Positions 40,371 through 52,279 of a stretch of 64,000 nt of DNA are shown piece by piece. This stretch comes from Littorina saxatilis (lineage: Eukaryota > Mollusca > Gastropoda > Littorinimorpha > Littorinidae): contig NC_090245.1 in the NCBI RefSeq assembly GCF_037325665.1, forward strand, positions 102,945,514-103,009,513, in the 5' to 3' direction. The position numbers and the translations under genes are program-made. The notes beneath the pieces are model-generated. The model searched no databases and was not told the origin of the DNA. It worked only from the letters and a program-made list of their open reading frames with translations. Position 1 is the first letter of the stretch; every line of letters begins with the position of its first letter.

Positions 40371-41905
40371 CACCCTGGGGGGGGGGGGGGGGTGTTAACG
40401 TTGAACTTTGAAATCTTAAAATTATTAAGACAAGGTGTGGGTGGTTTTTTTCTCTCCGTAAAATAAGCTTTATTTTAGGTGCCTGTACCGTACATCATTT
40501 CTTACTTGCTATTAAATGCAAGAGAGAGACTTTCGAAGATTTGATGTTTGTGTTTCGCATTATTTTTGCTTGGTAGCCGTAGGTGTTGGTGTTTCTTTCT
40601 GTACACACCCTGCGAAAAAATGTTTGTTCTGCAATTTTGAAGAGAATTCACAAATGTATTCAAACTGAATTATTTGAGGTCATGCTGCAAAGGAAAAAAA
40701 AAACATGACCCTGATTTAACCGGTTTCCTATACTCCTTTACATACCTTGTTTTTGTTTTGATTGTTTTCTTTGCTTTTTGCAGGGGGGGGGGGGGGGGTG
40801 TTTAACGTTGAACTTTGAAATCTTAAAATTATTAAGACAAGGTGTGTGTGGGTTTTTTCTCTCAGTAAAATAAGCTTTATTTTGGGTGCCTGTACCGTAC
40901 ATCATTTCTTACTTGCTATTAAATGCAAGAGAGAGACTTTCGAAGATTTGATGTTTGTGTTTTGCATTATTTAAATTGCCGTTGTGTTTCAAGAGTGTGT
41001 TCTGTTCTTATTTGTTTTTTTGCACCACTGTTTGTCATTATGTTGCCTGCTTTTCGTGTTCCGTGTAACGCTGTCCATGGAAAACATGTAAAGCATTGTA
41101 TTTCTCTCGACTATTGATCAAGTAAACTAAGCACTTCACATCATATCAGGTATCAGTTACCTAATGTACAGAATAAATGGTTCAACCCCCCTACTACACG
41201 AATAACACGTTGCCAGCAAAATATCAAAAGCACTCGGACTAGCGTTACAGTGTCCCATACAAAACTTGGCAATATACACCATAAACCGGATACAAACAAA
41301 TCAATTGCACGCTAACAACTTTGTTATACTGTCTCATAATGGTATACAAATTAATAAACTCAAAAGCGTTTGTAACAGTTATGATAATGTGATATTCGTG
41401 CCCTGTGTAACGATAGTCTGTTTTTATGTTTTACCAAATTAACCAAAACTGGCGTTGTCTACTGCTTTTCCTTTTATAGTTTTACACTCCTCTGTAGTGA
41501 AGGTCACTGCTCACACAAGGGCGGGGATGTAGCTCAGTCCTGTTGGCCGCTGTCAGCGCGAGTTCGTCCCCACGTTCGGCGAGAGATTTATTATTGCTCA
41601 CAGTCAACTTTGTGTGCAGACTCTCCTCGGTGTCCGAACACCCCCGTGTGTACACGCAAGCACAAGACCAAGTGCGCACGAAAAAGATCCTGTAATCCAT
41701 GTCAGAGTTCGGTGGGTTATAGAAACACGAAAATACCCAGCATGCTTCCTCCGAACGCGGCGTATGGCTGCCTAAATGGCGGGGTAAAAACGGTCATACA
41801 CGTAAAAGCCGTGGGAGTTTCAGCCCATGAACGAACAAACGGCTCACACAATTTCAGCTTTCTTGTTTAGTTTATAAATTTCAGCCTCAATTCCTCGTCT
41901 CTGTA
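40371..41905 (+). repeat. segment shared with GIMAP intron, partly duplicated
   Basis: 40401-41460 and 41842-41905 match 1707-2420 in order. A part of about 200 bp (poly-G, GTTAACGTTGAACTTTGAAATC through GACTTTCGAAGATTTGATG) is doubled in tandem, at 40375-40560 and 40782-40960. A SINE (41518-41841) interrupts it. No GIMAP exon is found on either side here. Confidence 0.75.
41518..41841 (+). mobile_element. GCGGGGATGTAGCTCAG SINE, copy 2
   Basis: Same family as 18267-18651 but with a 5' internal deletion after TAGCTCAGTC. Target duplication GCTCACACA at 41509-41517 and 41842-41850. Confidence 0.9.
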
Positions 41906-41949
41906 ACCAGTATTAAATAGTGACTGTTTTGCTAACTGTTCAGCTGTCA

Positions 41950-42245
41950 CCTGCCAAGTAGAACCGATGTATTCTTTATGATGTGATAAAATTAAAGTAT
42001 TCATTCCACTTTGTGATGGATGAACTCGCAACTGCCAAGTATTACCAGTCTTATGATGGGATAAAAATTAAGTATTCATTCCATTTTGTGATAGGTTAAC
42101 TCTCAACTGCCAAGTAATACCAGTCTAATGATGTGATAAAAATATTCATTCCATTGTGTGATGGGTTAACTCTCACCTGCCAAGTATTACCAGTGTGTCT
42201 TGTGATGTGATAAACAAAGTATGCATTCCATTTTGTGATGATTTT
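41950..42245 (+). repeat. 85-bp tandem repeat, four copies
   Basis: CTGCCAAGTA, GATGTGATAAAA, GTATTCATTCCATTTTGTGA recur four times with changes. Confidence 0.8.
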
Positions 42246-42966
42246 CCTTATTTAAAGTGGATTTTCTGCATGACACTTGTTTGATTAAAATTAATTGTAT
42301 TTGTGGCAGACAACTTGAGTTATGTTTTGTGTTTTTGTAAAAACAACTTGTTTTTTTTAATATGACTGGAAATGAGACTAGCAGCCATGAATCCATAACT
42401 ACATTTTGCTGTCCATCATAGACATCTCACTCGCACATGTTCATTGCCTCACCATACAGGAATCAAAATCCATACAAACAATTTGTATTATCCAATATTC
42501 AAACTTGTCATACACATTTATTCATACACAAGAATTATGTGTCATACACATTCAAGCAATCAAGATCCAATAAATGTATATAATTGATGTTCTTAAAAAG
42601 ACTACACACACACCTAAATATATAGGTGATCTTTGAAATGGGACATTTACATGCAAAATTCAGAATGCAAACAGAGCTTTGGCTTGCAAATGTAATAGTC
42701 ATTAACCAGCACATAATATGAATAATTTTTGAAATTGTTGTGATACTGATTCAATTTTTCACATAAAATCAGAATTTCATTTATTTTAGTTTCCTGATAC
42801 AAATGATTCGTCTAGCTTACCTTGAATAAACATACCAATACGTCAAAAAGTAGGACATCTGAGCTCAAAGATTAATAGTTTGGTTTGAAAAATCTCTAAA
42901 TACACATAATTACAAAAACAAAACAAAATTCCGTGATAGAACATGTACTGATCTTGCAACTAAAGT
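42246..42966. other. no gene seen
   Basis: AT-rich, with no recognised repeat, ORF or RNA gene. Confidence 0.45.
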
Positions 42967-43706
42967 AACAAGAAGGGCAAAGCCCATACGACTCGCATGC
43001 TTTACACATTTTTCCTACCAAAATACATGTGACCTTGACCCAAGGTCAAGGTCATCCAAGGTCATGCAACACAGCTGTTAATTCAAGACATAGGAGGTAC
43101 AATGGTGCTTATTGGCTCTTTCTACCATGAGATATGGTCACTTTTAGTGGTTCACTACCTTATTTTGGTCACATTTCATAAGGGTCAAAGTGACCTTGAC
43201 CTTGATCATATGTGACCAAATGTGTCTCATGATGAAAGCATAACATGTGCCCCACATAATTTTTAAGTTTGAAACAGTTATCTTCCATAGTTCAGGGTCA
43301 AGGTCACTTCAAAATATGTATACAATCCAACTTTGAAGAGCTCCTGTGACCTTGACCTTGAAGCAAGGTAAACCAAACTGGTATCAAAAGATGGGGCTTA
43401 CTTTGCCCTATATATCATATATAGGTGAGGTATTCAATCTCAAAAACTTCAGAGAAAATGGGAAAAATGGGAAAAATAGCTGTTTTTTAGGCAACATTTA
43501 TGGCCCCTGCGACCTTGACCTTGAAGCAAGGTCAAGATGCTATGTATGTTTTTTGGGGCCTTGTCATCATACACCATCTTGCCAAATTTGGTACTGATAG
43601 ACTGAATAGTGTCCAAGAAATATCCAACGTTAAAGTTTTCCGGACGGACGGACGGACGACTCGGGTGAGTACATAGACTCACTTTTGCTACGCATGTGAG
43701 TCAAAA
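42967..43706 (+). mobile_element. AACAAGAAGGGCAAAGCCC repeat
   Basis: Begins AACAAGAAGGGCAAAGCCC and CATACGACTCGCATGC; ends GGACGGACGGACGACTCGGG and CTTTTGCTACGCATGTGAGT. Rich in TGACCTTGACC and CAAGGTCA words. CTTGCCAAATTTGGTACTGA lies near the end. Non-coding; the ORFs across it lack any domain. Confidence 0.65.
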
Positions 43707-43797
43707 AGGGGACTCGGGTGTGCTGTTAAAATTGTTGGCACATTTTAGTATCTAAAACTCACCTTTGATTTTAGGGGGTGCCTATTCTTTCTTTATT

Positions 43798-44143
43798 TTG
43801 TGTTTAACATTGTTTTCAACCACGAAGGTTATATCGCGACGGGGGGAGATGGGATAGAGCCACTTGTCAATTGTTTCTTGTTCACAAAAGCACTTAATCA
43901 AAAATTTGCTCCAGGGGCTTGCAACGTAGTACAATATATTACCTTACTGGGAGAATGCAAGTTTCCAGTACAAAGGACATAACACTTACATACTGCTTGA
44001 GTAAAATCTTTACAAAAATTGACTATATTCTATACAAGAAACACTTAACAAGGGTAAAAGGAGAAACAGAATCAGTTAGTCGCCTCTTACGACATGCTGG
44101 GGAGCATCGGGTAAATTCTTCCCCCAAACCCGCGGGGGGTACC
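43798..44143 (-). mobile_element. GCGGGT-headed SINE, minus strand
   Basis: Minus strand begins GGTACCCCCCGCGGGTTTGG, then GAAGAATTTACCCGATGCTC and GTCGTAAGAGGCGACTAACT; it ends ATAACCTTCGTGGTTGAAAA and GTTAAACACAA. Same head as 17367-18012. A truncated second copy of its 3' half lies at 44325-44450. Confidence 0.75.
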
Positions 44144-44324
44144 TATGCGACTGACCACAATGTTTACTTTCATCAGGCACAAAGTTCTTCAGCAGAAGAA
44201 TGATTAATATTCTAGCAACAAACATGCAATAAATTCATACATGATTATTGATGTTCAAAAAATGCTCTACACTACTTCACCAAACTAAATGGAGAACTGA
44301 AAATGTTTAAAACACTTTCTTTCT

Positions 44325-44450
44325 TTGGTGTTTTCAACCACGAAGGTTATATCGCCACGTGGAAGGGGGGGGGGGGGGGGGATGGGATAGAGCCACTTGT
44401 TAATTGTTTCTTGTTCACAAAAGCACTAATCAAAAAATTGCTCCAGGGGA
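44325..44450 (-). mobile_element. GCGGGT-headed SINE, 3' fragment
   Basis: GTTTTCAACCACGAAGGTTA, GATGGGATAGAGCCACTTGT, TTGTTCACAAAAGCACTAAT as in 43798-43920, with a poly-G expansion. Confidence 0.7.
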
Positions 44451-45073
44451 AAACACTAACCATAAACAATAAACACCACTATGAGGTTTGATAGGTAACT
44501 TAAAGGGACCTTGACCTTCAATGAACGTTGCAAAAAGCTTATGTTCTGATGAATATGGGTGAATGAGGCACCATTGAATATAAAAAGAAAAATAACTGAT
44601 TTGACTCTAGTTAAACTATGGCGCTCATGGCATCATACCAAAGTTTGAACGAGTATCCCTTTCACTGTTCTGTACAGCTGTGAAAACACAGTGAGACATA
44701 ATAATAATGAACATAAATTAATCACCCCTTCTCGCCAGAGCTCACGGCAATACACAATAGCAAAACAAATCAGAGCATTCACACACCGACACACACAAAG
44801 TCGTTAAAGGTTTATTGGCTGCGGCAATAATAGCCGCAAGAATAATCCTTTAGTTCGTTCAAAGTACCCAAGCATGTCCTGTATACAAAAGTAAGGCGAT
44901 TGAGATTTTATTTTGGTTTTTTTACACAAGCCAGAGAACACCAGTGCTTGTGAGAGCAAAACGTTTGCCCGTAGGGAAGTGAACCTTCCTTATCTTTCGC
45001 ACCAGAGAGCTGTTCAAAAGGGGTATTGTGCAAGTTGGCTATTAAACCATTGTAATTCGGAAAATGTCTTTAA

Positions 45074-46466
45074 CCTTCGCCGGCACTCGTGGGTCCGTGC
45101 GGACCCAGAAGGGTGTTTGATTGCAAATATCTTTTAAACGAGTTGGAATTTTTTAATGAGCTTTTAGAAATGCCTCAGACACCTAACAAGCTATCATCTC
45201 CTAAAAGCTCATTAAATTTCAGTGATAATTAATTAATTAATTAATGGTCAAATTTAGACTACACACGGAAGCATTTGTGGGGACGTGCGGACCCATACTT
45301 CTCAAAGAAGGAAAAGCGTGTATACCCTTCCGAGGCACTCGTGGGTCCGTGCGGACCCAGAAGGGTGTTTGATTGCAAATGAGACAGTGACAAAAGGTCA
45401 GGTGTCATGTCTACTGTCCCGAATGACACACGATTGCTGACATTTCACCATTGCCAAAAGAATAAACAAATAAGAAATAGGTAGAAAATGAATGTGAAAA
45501 CTGACTTTGATTGTTGATCAGTATTTTCTATACCACTAACAAATAATCTACTTACACATAGCTGTTTGGCAAATGTATGTTGCATGGGACACACTGACAT
45601 GAAAGTGGAAGATGTTTTTCCCTCTAGAGAAACTACATATCAAGTTACACTTTTTGTGCTCTTCCATTCCAGTTGGCAATCAATTGTTAACGCATGTTAT
45701 TAGAAAAAATAGAACGAAAACAGATTAGATAGAATGAAAAATGTACTGGTGATGTCATTTGGGACATACTGACATGAAAACGTCACCTTTTGTCATTGTC
45801 TCAAATATCTCTTAAACGAGTTGGAATTTTTTAATGAGCTTTTAGAAATGCCTCAGACACCTACAAAGCTTTCATCTCCTAAAAGCTCATTAAATTTCAG
45901 TGATAATTAATTAATTAATTAATGGTCAAATTTAGACTACACACGGAAGCATTCGTGGGGACGTGCGGACCCATACTTCTCAAAGAAGGAAAAGCGTGTA
46001 TACCCTTCCGAGGCACTCGTGGGTCCATGCGGACCCATACTTCTCAAAGAAGGACAATTGTGCAAACCCTTCCGTGGCACTCGTGGGGCCATGCAGACCC
46101 ATAATATTTTACCAAATACCGTGTGCAGTCTAAATTTGACCATTAATTAATTAATTAATTATCACTGAAATTTAATGAGCTTTTAGGAGATGATAGCTTT
46201 TTAGGTGTCTGAGGCATTTCTAAAAGCTCATTAAAAAATTCCAACTCGTTTAAGAGATATTTGCATCAAACACCCTTCTGTGTCCGCACGGACCCACGAG
46301 TGCCACGGAAGGATATGCATATTTTTCTTTCTTTGAGAAGCATGGGTCTGCACGGCCCCACGAGTGCCACGGAAGGATATGCACATTTTTCCTTCTTTGA
46401 GAAGCATGGGTCTGCACGGCCCCACGAATGCGTCCGTGTGTAGTCGATAACGAGTGCCGGCGAAGG
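45074..46466. mobile_element. TTAA-flanked element with nested hairpins
   Basis: Ends CCTTCGCCGGCACTCG and CGAGTGCCGGCGAAGG, flanked by TTAA at 45070-45073 and 46467-46470. CC termini and TTAA are piggyBac-type features. Inside are two direct copies and one inverted copy of a block of about 200 bp (GAGTTGGAATTTTTTAATGA, TAAAAGCTCATTAAATTTCA, (TTAA)n). There are also eight or nine copies of hairpin-like words such as GGGTCCGTGCGGACCC and GGGGACGTGCGGACCC. No transposase; the ORFs are palindrome artefacts. Confidence 0.85.
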
Positions 46467-46513
46467 TTAATGGCTGAATAACAATGAGTTCCTTTATACG
46501 TTGGATTGGGCAA

Positions 46514-46561
<48 letters not shown>

Positions 46562-46912
46562 TATCTAGCATCAATAAACCTAAAAATACACTAAGGTCTT
46601 TTTCAAAAACAATAGTCTGTTTTAAAAACTTTCAGCAATTTTCAACTTTATAAATCTATACTATAGATACATCAAAAGAAATTTGGTCAGACATGGGATT
46701 CAGAAAAAGTGATAATTAAGGAAAAAAAAAGTAGGGTCCAGGGGCAACGCCCCTGGTCGGGGTCTGGGGGCAAAGCCCCCAGAAGCTGAAGGTTTTTAGT
46801 ATTTTAGACACACAAAAATGGCCCTGAAATGCATATTTCAGCTTAATCATAGCCCCCCCCTCCCTTTCCATGTTTCTCAAATTAATTTTACGCTAAGACT
46901 CAAAATAAGGAG

Positions 46913-46947
<35 letters not shown>
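46514..46947. repeat. (TA)n, twin GC hairpins, (AG)n
   Basis: (TA)n 46517-46556. Two back-to-back hairpins, CAGGGGCAACGCCCCTG and CTGGGGGCAAAGCCCCCAG, at 46739-46784. (AG)n 46914-46947. No gene. Confidence 0.8.
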
Positions 46948-46950
<3 letters not shown>

Positions 46951-47002
46951 GGGATGGGGGGGGGGGTGGTGGCGTGTGACGGTGTGGTTTCAATGTTCTT
47001 AC

Positions 47003-47353
47003 CTCGTCGGTGCCAAACGACCCCAGTGACTGATTACACGACTGGGTTTTCAGGATAGTCAGGTGCTTGTTGCTTTTCAAGTGGCTTTTGAGGGCAGTCT
47101 TTCCATTGGAACCGTAGTTGATAACATTAACATCGTTGCACAAAGTGCACTAAGTTTTTCCCGGCAAGTTGATTTTAGCAAAAGCATCGCCAACTTTCAG
47201 TTTCACGTCTTGTGTCTTCTGGCCTTTCTCGTATTTCCAGCTCAATGATACAACTTCATCGAGCCAGTCGAATCTCCAGAGATTTTTCTTGTACTTCTGC
47301 TGGTCAATTTCCCGGGATAGAACGGTTTCGTCTCGCTTTAGCTTCCTCATCAT
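47003..47353 (-). CDS. U1/BED-like zinc-finger protein, first exon, with a stop
   Basis: ATGATGAGG at 47353 opens MMRKLKRDETVLSREIDQQK, then KKNLWRFDWLDEVV, KVGDAFAKINLPGKT, a TAG at 47150-47152, and in the same frame CTLCNDVNVINYGSNGKTAL, SHLKSNKHL, ending at the good donor GACGAG|GTAAGA. The pattern WRFDWL, then CxLC..NYGxxGKxALxxHxKxxxH resembles N-terminal exons of hAT-transposase-related zinc-finger proteins (family recalled, not searched). Such fingers bind DNA or RNA. The single TAG directly before the first zinc-binding Cys means the copy is dead, an allele is defective, or the base is wrong. No downstream exon found. Confidence 0.55.
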
Positions 47354-48479
47354 TTTGGCAAGTGGCTCGAAGCGATGTAAAAATGGCGCCGAATCATTCT
47401 CATACGGTATGCTTTAGCTTATACTGAATCCCCGATAGCTACGTTGAAACGGTGACTGTAGGAGACAAAGACACAGAGCGCGTTCCCATACGGATCGACC
47501 AGCAACAGTCTGACCGTTTTAGGAACCAACCGTTCAAGAATAGTATGGAATGGAGCGTCGCGATCAGCGGACCGGCCGAAAAACTTGGGTCTTTACCTAC
47601 ATATACCCCAACATTTTCTCAGCGGATTTGCACGAATCTCAAGAATGATCCCTGGAGCCTAAAAATTTACGGAATTCCGTAATTTTACGGAAGAATCCCA
47701 TGTCTGTTTGGTGCAATTAAACAGGTAACCTAATGGCAAATCATTGTGTAAAACTTTCTTTACAACTTTCTTTCACAAAGTGTACATATTTTTTTTTTTT
47801 TTTTAGCAATATTGTTTTCGTGGTGCAGTACCTGTGTTTAAAAATAATAAAATACACAGCGGACATAATTTCGCTTTATTTGAATGACTTTCCACTTTAC
47901 AAAGATTGGTTTAGAATTAGAGCGCAGATTTAAACCAATTTGAAAAAAACAGTTGCTTATACCTTCTACCATGCTTGGTACTTTGAACAAACTTTATGAT
48001 TGTTTTTGAGGCTTTCATTGTTGCAGCCCAATGCTGCTCAGTGCAAATTAACTTTTTTGAAGGCGAAGTGTCTGCACCCAGACACATCCTTACTCTGAGG
48101 TCTCAAAGCAAACCCGCAAATTGAGGCACACCTCCCAACGCCATGCAAGATATTGCAGATTTATTGCACGATTACGTGGCTAGAGCGGATAGGGCAAGTA
48201 GCCTAATAAGTTTACAATTTAAAACGAATGCTTCTTTCATTGACAAAAGCAGTAATCATGTGTCAAAACACTGGATCGGCTTTGGAATGCGCTTGTAAAT
48301 AAAAGTAGACAATGAATTTTTCTTGTGATTCCACTGACCAATCTGCTTGTAGTCTGGACAATCAAGCGTACAAAATATGGCAAAATCGTATGGGTTCACA
48401 GGTCTGCTATACACTTCAGGTTTGGGGTGTCCACAAGCTAACTTTTTTTTTACTCGAGCATGTTGGCAACGAACTGGAG

Positions 48480-49198
48480 AACAACATCTGACCATGTTGA
48501 TCGGTGGGTGGCCCACTCCGAGGGTCAATGCGCTCCGTTAGTTGCACGAGCTGTTCCTCAGAGAGGGGGCAAGCCGTGGCAGGCACATCCTAACGACTGT
48601 CTGGCAAAGGATGGTCCTCGATTATCGATTGAAGGCTTCTCCCTTTCCAGAAGTCCTGTACTGCTGTGGATGTGCTGGCTCGTCTCTCCAGCATCCCCCT
48701 GAAGAAGAGCTGCAGGGGAGTTCTGTTGCGCTCTGTCCTCAGGGGTTGGTGGTTCTTCTGTTCCACAATCCACTGTAGGGACCGGTTCAGCCTGGGCAGA
48801 AAAACATAGTGGAGGGCCCACAAGTGAATGGGATTGTCCATGTTCAGTATCCCCAGACCACCTTCTGCCTGTGGTGTTCCCATTGCAGTAAACAGGTCAT
48901 GGTAAGGGTTCACCACATCTTTCCAGACGTCGAGCCAGAGACGCTCGATCCTTTGGTTATGGTCACTGCGGCCTTGCATCGCACTGCCTCTCCCTTCTCC
49001 CCTGTGTTCATTCATGAGGGCGACGACATCCAGATTCTCGCCACCATGGTCCATGCGGACTCTTGACGGGAGTCCAAAGCGTTGGGTTCCACCCAAAAAC
49101 AGATCCCGAACGGTCTCTGACCTGTTGTTTCGGTGGCATGGAGGAAGGTAGTGGCCCGGCTAAAGCCATCGATTGCCCCATGAATCACCATTTTCCAC
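48480..49198 (-). pseudogene. integrase-core gene, last exon (exon 5)
   Basis: The acceptor GTTATATTGCAG opens WKMVIHGAIDGFSRATTFLH. Further on are QRFGLPSRVRMDHGGENLD, GRSDHNQRIERLWLDVW, YVFLPRLNRSLQ and, near the 3' end, CPLSEEQLVQLTERIDP. Asp in AIDG, Asp in RMDHGG and Glu in QRIERLW fit the DDE triad of an rve-type integrase core, the kind found in large invertebrate and fish gene families that I regard as transposon-derived. The exon is broken about twice, so this copy does not encode a working enzyme. The incoming phase suits the exon at 53439-53585. Treated as a fossil: no restored reading is given. Confidence 0.6.
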
Positions 49199-49841
49199 CT
49201 GCAATATAACAAACAGAGATCCGTTTCCATATGTGATTTCACCACACAAATTCTGATTAAAGAGTTATTGGGAAATAAGTACAGGTAACATGCTCAGTAA
49301 ATATTAAAAAGTAATGGTCAAAGTGCTTTTTCATGACCGAGAATCAAGACCATTATTTTTAATATATATCATTGAGAAAAGGTGTGTAACCCATTTAATC
49401 CACCTTTCTTCAATTTTGCAAAGAAATAAATCAAGAAAAGCAATTGCTTTATATGACTTTTCTTCGTCATGTCCATAAGCCTTAAGGGTCTTGTAGGTCT
49501 TAAAAGGAGGATTCCACTAACTGCTGGGACTCTAAAATTTGATAAAAATAAGCAAAATTTTGGTAATGTCTGCTGGTTAATAACACATACAATTCAGTGA
49601 AATTTAATAAAAAATAACTGAGAAAACCGCAATGTAAAGCTTTTACAAACTTGACCCCACTGTGACCCCAAAATGTGACAGGGATCAACCAAACTAGGGT
49701 CACGTAGGTAGATGATCAAATCCTTCAAGTGTTCAAAGTTTCAAAGCTCAAGCTTCAAAAACACCTGAGATAACATCAATGTTAAGATATTTTGATTCGA
49801 ACATGACCCCCTGTGACCCCAAAACTTGACGAAGGTCAATC

Positions 49842-50072
49842 TTCTTCTTCTTCAGCGTTCGACGATGGCTGTGTCTAGATTCTTTCAGGCCTGGGAATGA
49901 GTAAAAGTGGTTTGGGCGTACTGACGGGAAAATGTTGCGTTTTAAGCATTTTTAAGGGCACACGGAGGCTCTTTTCTTACACAATTAGAAAAGGACTTCG
50001 TCGTAAATACGACGAAAGGCGTATCATTCCCAGGCCTGTTCTTTGGCCCGTGATGTTGACGAAGTGGGCTGT
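49842..50072 (-). mobile_element. short SINE-like insertion, 14-bp target duplication
   Basis: 231 bp flanked by GACGAAGGTCAATC at 49828-49841 and by 50073-50086. Minus strand ends in (GAA)n like the other SINEs. It contains the palindrome TT CGTCGTAAATACGACGAA and CCAGGCCTG near both ends. Confidence 0.75.
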
Positions 50073-50097
50073 GACGAAGGTCAATCAACCTTATGTC

Positions 50098-50477
50098 GTC
50101 TTCTTCTTCTTATGCGTTCGTGGGCTGAAACTCCCACGTGCACTCGTGGTTTGCACGAGTGGAATTTTACGTGTATGACCGTTTTTACCCCACCATTTAG
50201 GCAGCCATACGCCGCTTTCGGAGGAAGCATGCTGGGTATTTTCTTGTTTCTATAACCCACCGAACTCTGACATGGATTACAGGATCTTTTTCGTGCGCAC
50301 TTGGTCTTGTGCTTGTGTGTACACACGGGGGTGTTCGGACACCGAGGAGAGTCTGCACACAAAGTTGACTCCGAGAAATAAATCTCCCGCCGAACGTGGG
50401 GACGAACTCACGCTGACAGCAGGCAACTGGATACAAATCTAGCGCGCTACCGACTGAGCTACATCCCCGCCCACAAT
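50098..50477 (-). mobile_element. GCGGGGATGTAGCTCAG SINE, copy 3
   Basis: Minus strand, full length, head at 50477 with TAGCTCAGTCGGTAGCGCG, (GAA)n tail at 50098. Target duplication CTTATGTC at 50090-50097 and 50478-50485. Confidence 0.95.
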
Positions 50478-50528
50478 CTTATGTCAAGTTGGTACATTAT
50501 CAAAACCTAGAAGTGTGCGTACTATTAA

Positions 50529-50746
50529 CCCTTACACCGGTGCAATTCTGTAACACATGTTACATAGCCACTGGTGAATTAACAGAGAGAAACATAACAA
50601 AAAACAGTCATATAGGTTTTCGCATCAATGGGAGGTAATCGGAACCGACCAAACAGACTGAGCCAATAGCGCGACATATGTCGTGACAACCAGGTGACAG
50701 CATACGTAAAGTAGCGCGACATATGTCGCGACAACCAGCCTAAGGG
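50529..50746. mobile_element. TTAA-flanked short MITE
   Basis: Ends CCCTTACACC and CTAAGGG with TTAA at 50525-50528 and 50747-50750. It contains GCGCGACATATGTCG twice, 40 bp apart, each a near-palindrome. 218 bp. Confidence 0.65.
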
Positions 50747-51000
50747 TTAAAGCTCTAGCTAAAAACACATCTGAGATAACATCAACGTTAAGTTTTTATT
50801 AAACGAACATGACCCCGCTGTGACCCCAAAATTTGATGAGGGTCAACGAAACTGCGGTCACTTCGTGAAATCATCAAACCCTAAAAGTGTGCAAAGTTTC
50901 AGAGGTCTAGCTGTATAAACTTCTGAGATAACAGCTCAACGTTACATTTTTTGTCCTTGGACAGACAGACAGCCTGCCCACAGCACACATAATTATTTTG

Positions 51001-52279
51001 ATCAAGTATTATTCACTCAGCCAGTCTACCTGCACAAGCATGTGATTAATCCATGGTTGAAGAGTTCTGTGAAAATTGCGCAATTCTGCAAACTCTTTAT
51101 AGCAGTTAATTTAATTTCGAATAAAATAAAGTACATAGTTGTTCTGCTAAGACGATAAGGCAAATATTTTTGCGTTCTTTTCATGTTTAAGTATCTCGGG
51201 AAAAAAAGTTCTATTTATGAAGTGAAATATAATTGACCTACAGATTACTGTCTTTTTATTTGTACAAATGCAAAATGGGAACAACTCTATTTTCTACACA
51301 AAATATGAGAGTTACTTGCCTTGAGACCTTGTGTCTGGTACAACGTAGATTTTGATTTAGAAAACAACCAAACTTATGGATCTTATATTGGATTCTGTGT
51401 GTTGAAACCTGAAATGAATAGTGTAAATACAGTTGAGTATGTATGAGCTCTTTCCTCTTTCGAATATTTGAGCATTCAGAACTTTTCAGTCACCAAGCAG
51501 TGACCACACAGTGTGGTTTCTCAACCTATGAGCTATCGAGGATTCAGACTGGTTGCTGGGTGGTTATTTGTTAGGACGAGGTAGCTTGGTATTCACCGAA
51601 AAGTATTCCCCCCTCTGCTTATTTCTCTGTTAACTTGAAGGGGTGTTTATTGTTAAAAAAAACACCAAGCAACCAAATTTAAATAACCACCCAGTAGAAA
51701 TGGTAAGGTATAACCAGAATATGTTTTGTATTCCGTGGGGAAATCATCAATGGACCAGTCTTTCATTACATATCCAGAAAATGACAAAATAAAAAGAAAA
51801 GAAAAGAAAATACTTGCACACGACTCACCTTCGTTACCCACCTACCCCTTAGAAGACGCCCTTCCTTTTACGATCCCAAACAAGACATTTTCAAGACCCT
51901 GTTTCATAGCTGCCAACCCCTGTGAAGCCCAAAGAGTAGCATTTTGGAACTTTCACCAAATGTCAGAGTTGCAATTGGTGTTTATAAGCGTAGCACTCGC
52001 ATAATCTTAAATTTGAATCGCAAGCCCGCATTTAAAATGCCATCAAAAACGTTTGTAAGATTCTGAGAGCTCTACGACATTACAACCGTCTAAACATAGT
52101 TCAATGTCACACGCTTTCCTTCTTTGCCACTACTAAAGCAAACGTATGCAAGATTGTATGTTACACGCTTTAGGAGCATGGCAAGAACGGATTCAAACTC
52201 AAAATCGTCACTCCAAAAAAACATAAAATGCACACACGACTTTTATTTCTCCTGCTGTTATCGTTTCTTCTCTTTACAG
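51001..52279. other. no supported gene
   Basis: AT-rich intronic sequence of the integrase-core locus. GGTTGCTGGGTGGTTATTTG and AACCACCCAG-type words near 51550 and 51690 form an inverted pair. No domain in the ORFs. Confidence 0.4.

Larger units (their letters stand above)
49630..51000. repeat. diverged GACCCCAAAA tandem repeat, interrupted
   Basis: CTGTGACCCCAAAA.TTGA, GGTCAACCAAACT, AGTTTCAAAGCTCAAGCT and GAGATAACATCAATGTTAA recur at a period near 160 bp at 49660, 49810, 50760-50900. Three insertions (49842, 50098, 50529) split it. Confidence 0.6.

Noticed and set aside
45922-46518. Several ORFs rich in GPRVPR/HSWGHADP
   Set aside because: They translate the palindromic hairpins of the TTAA element on both strands.
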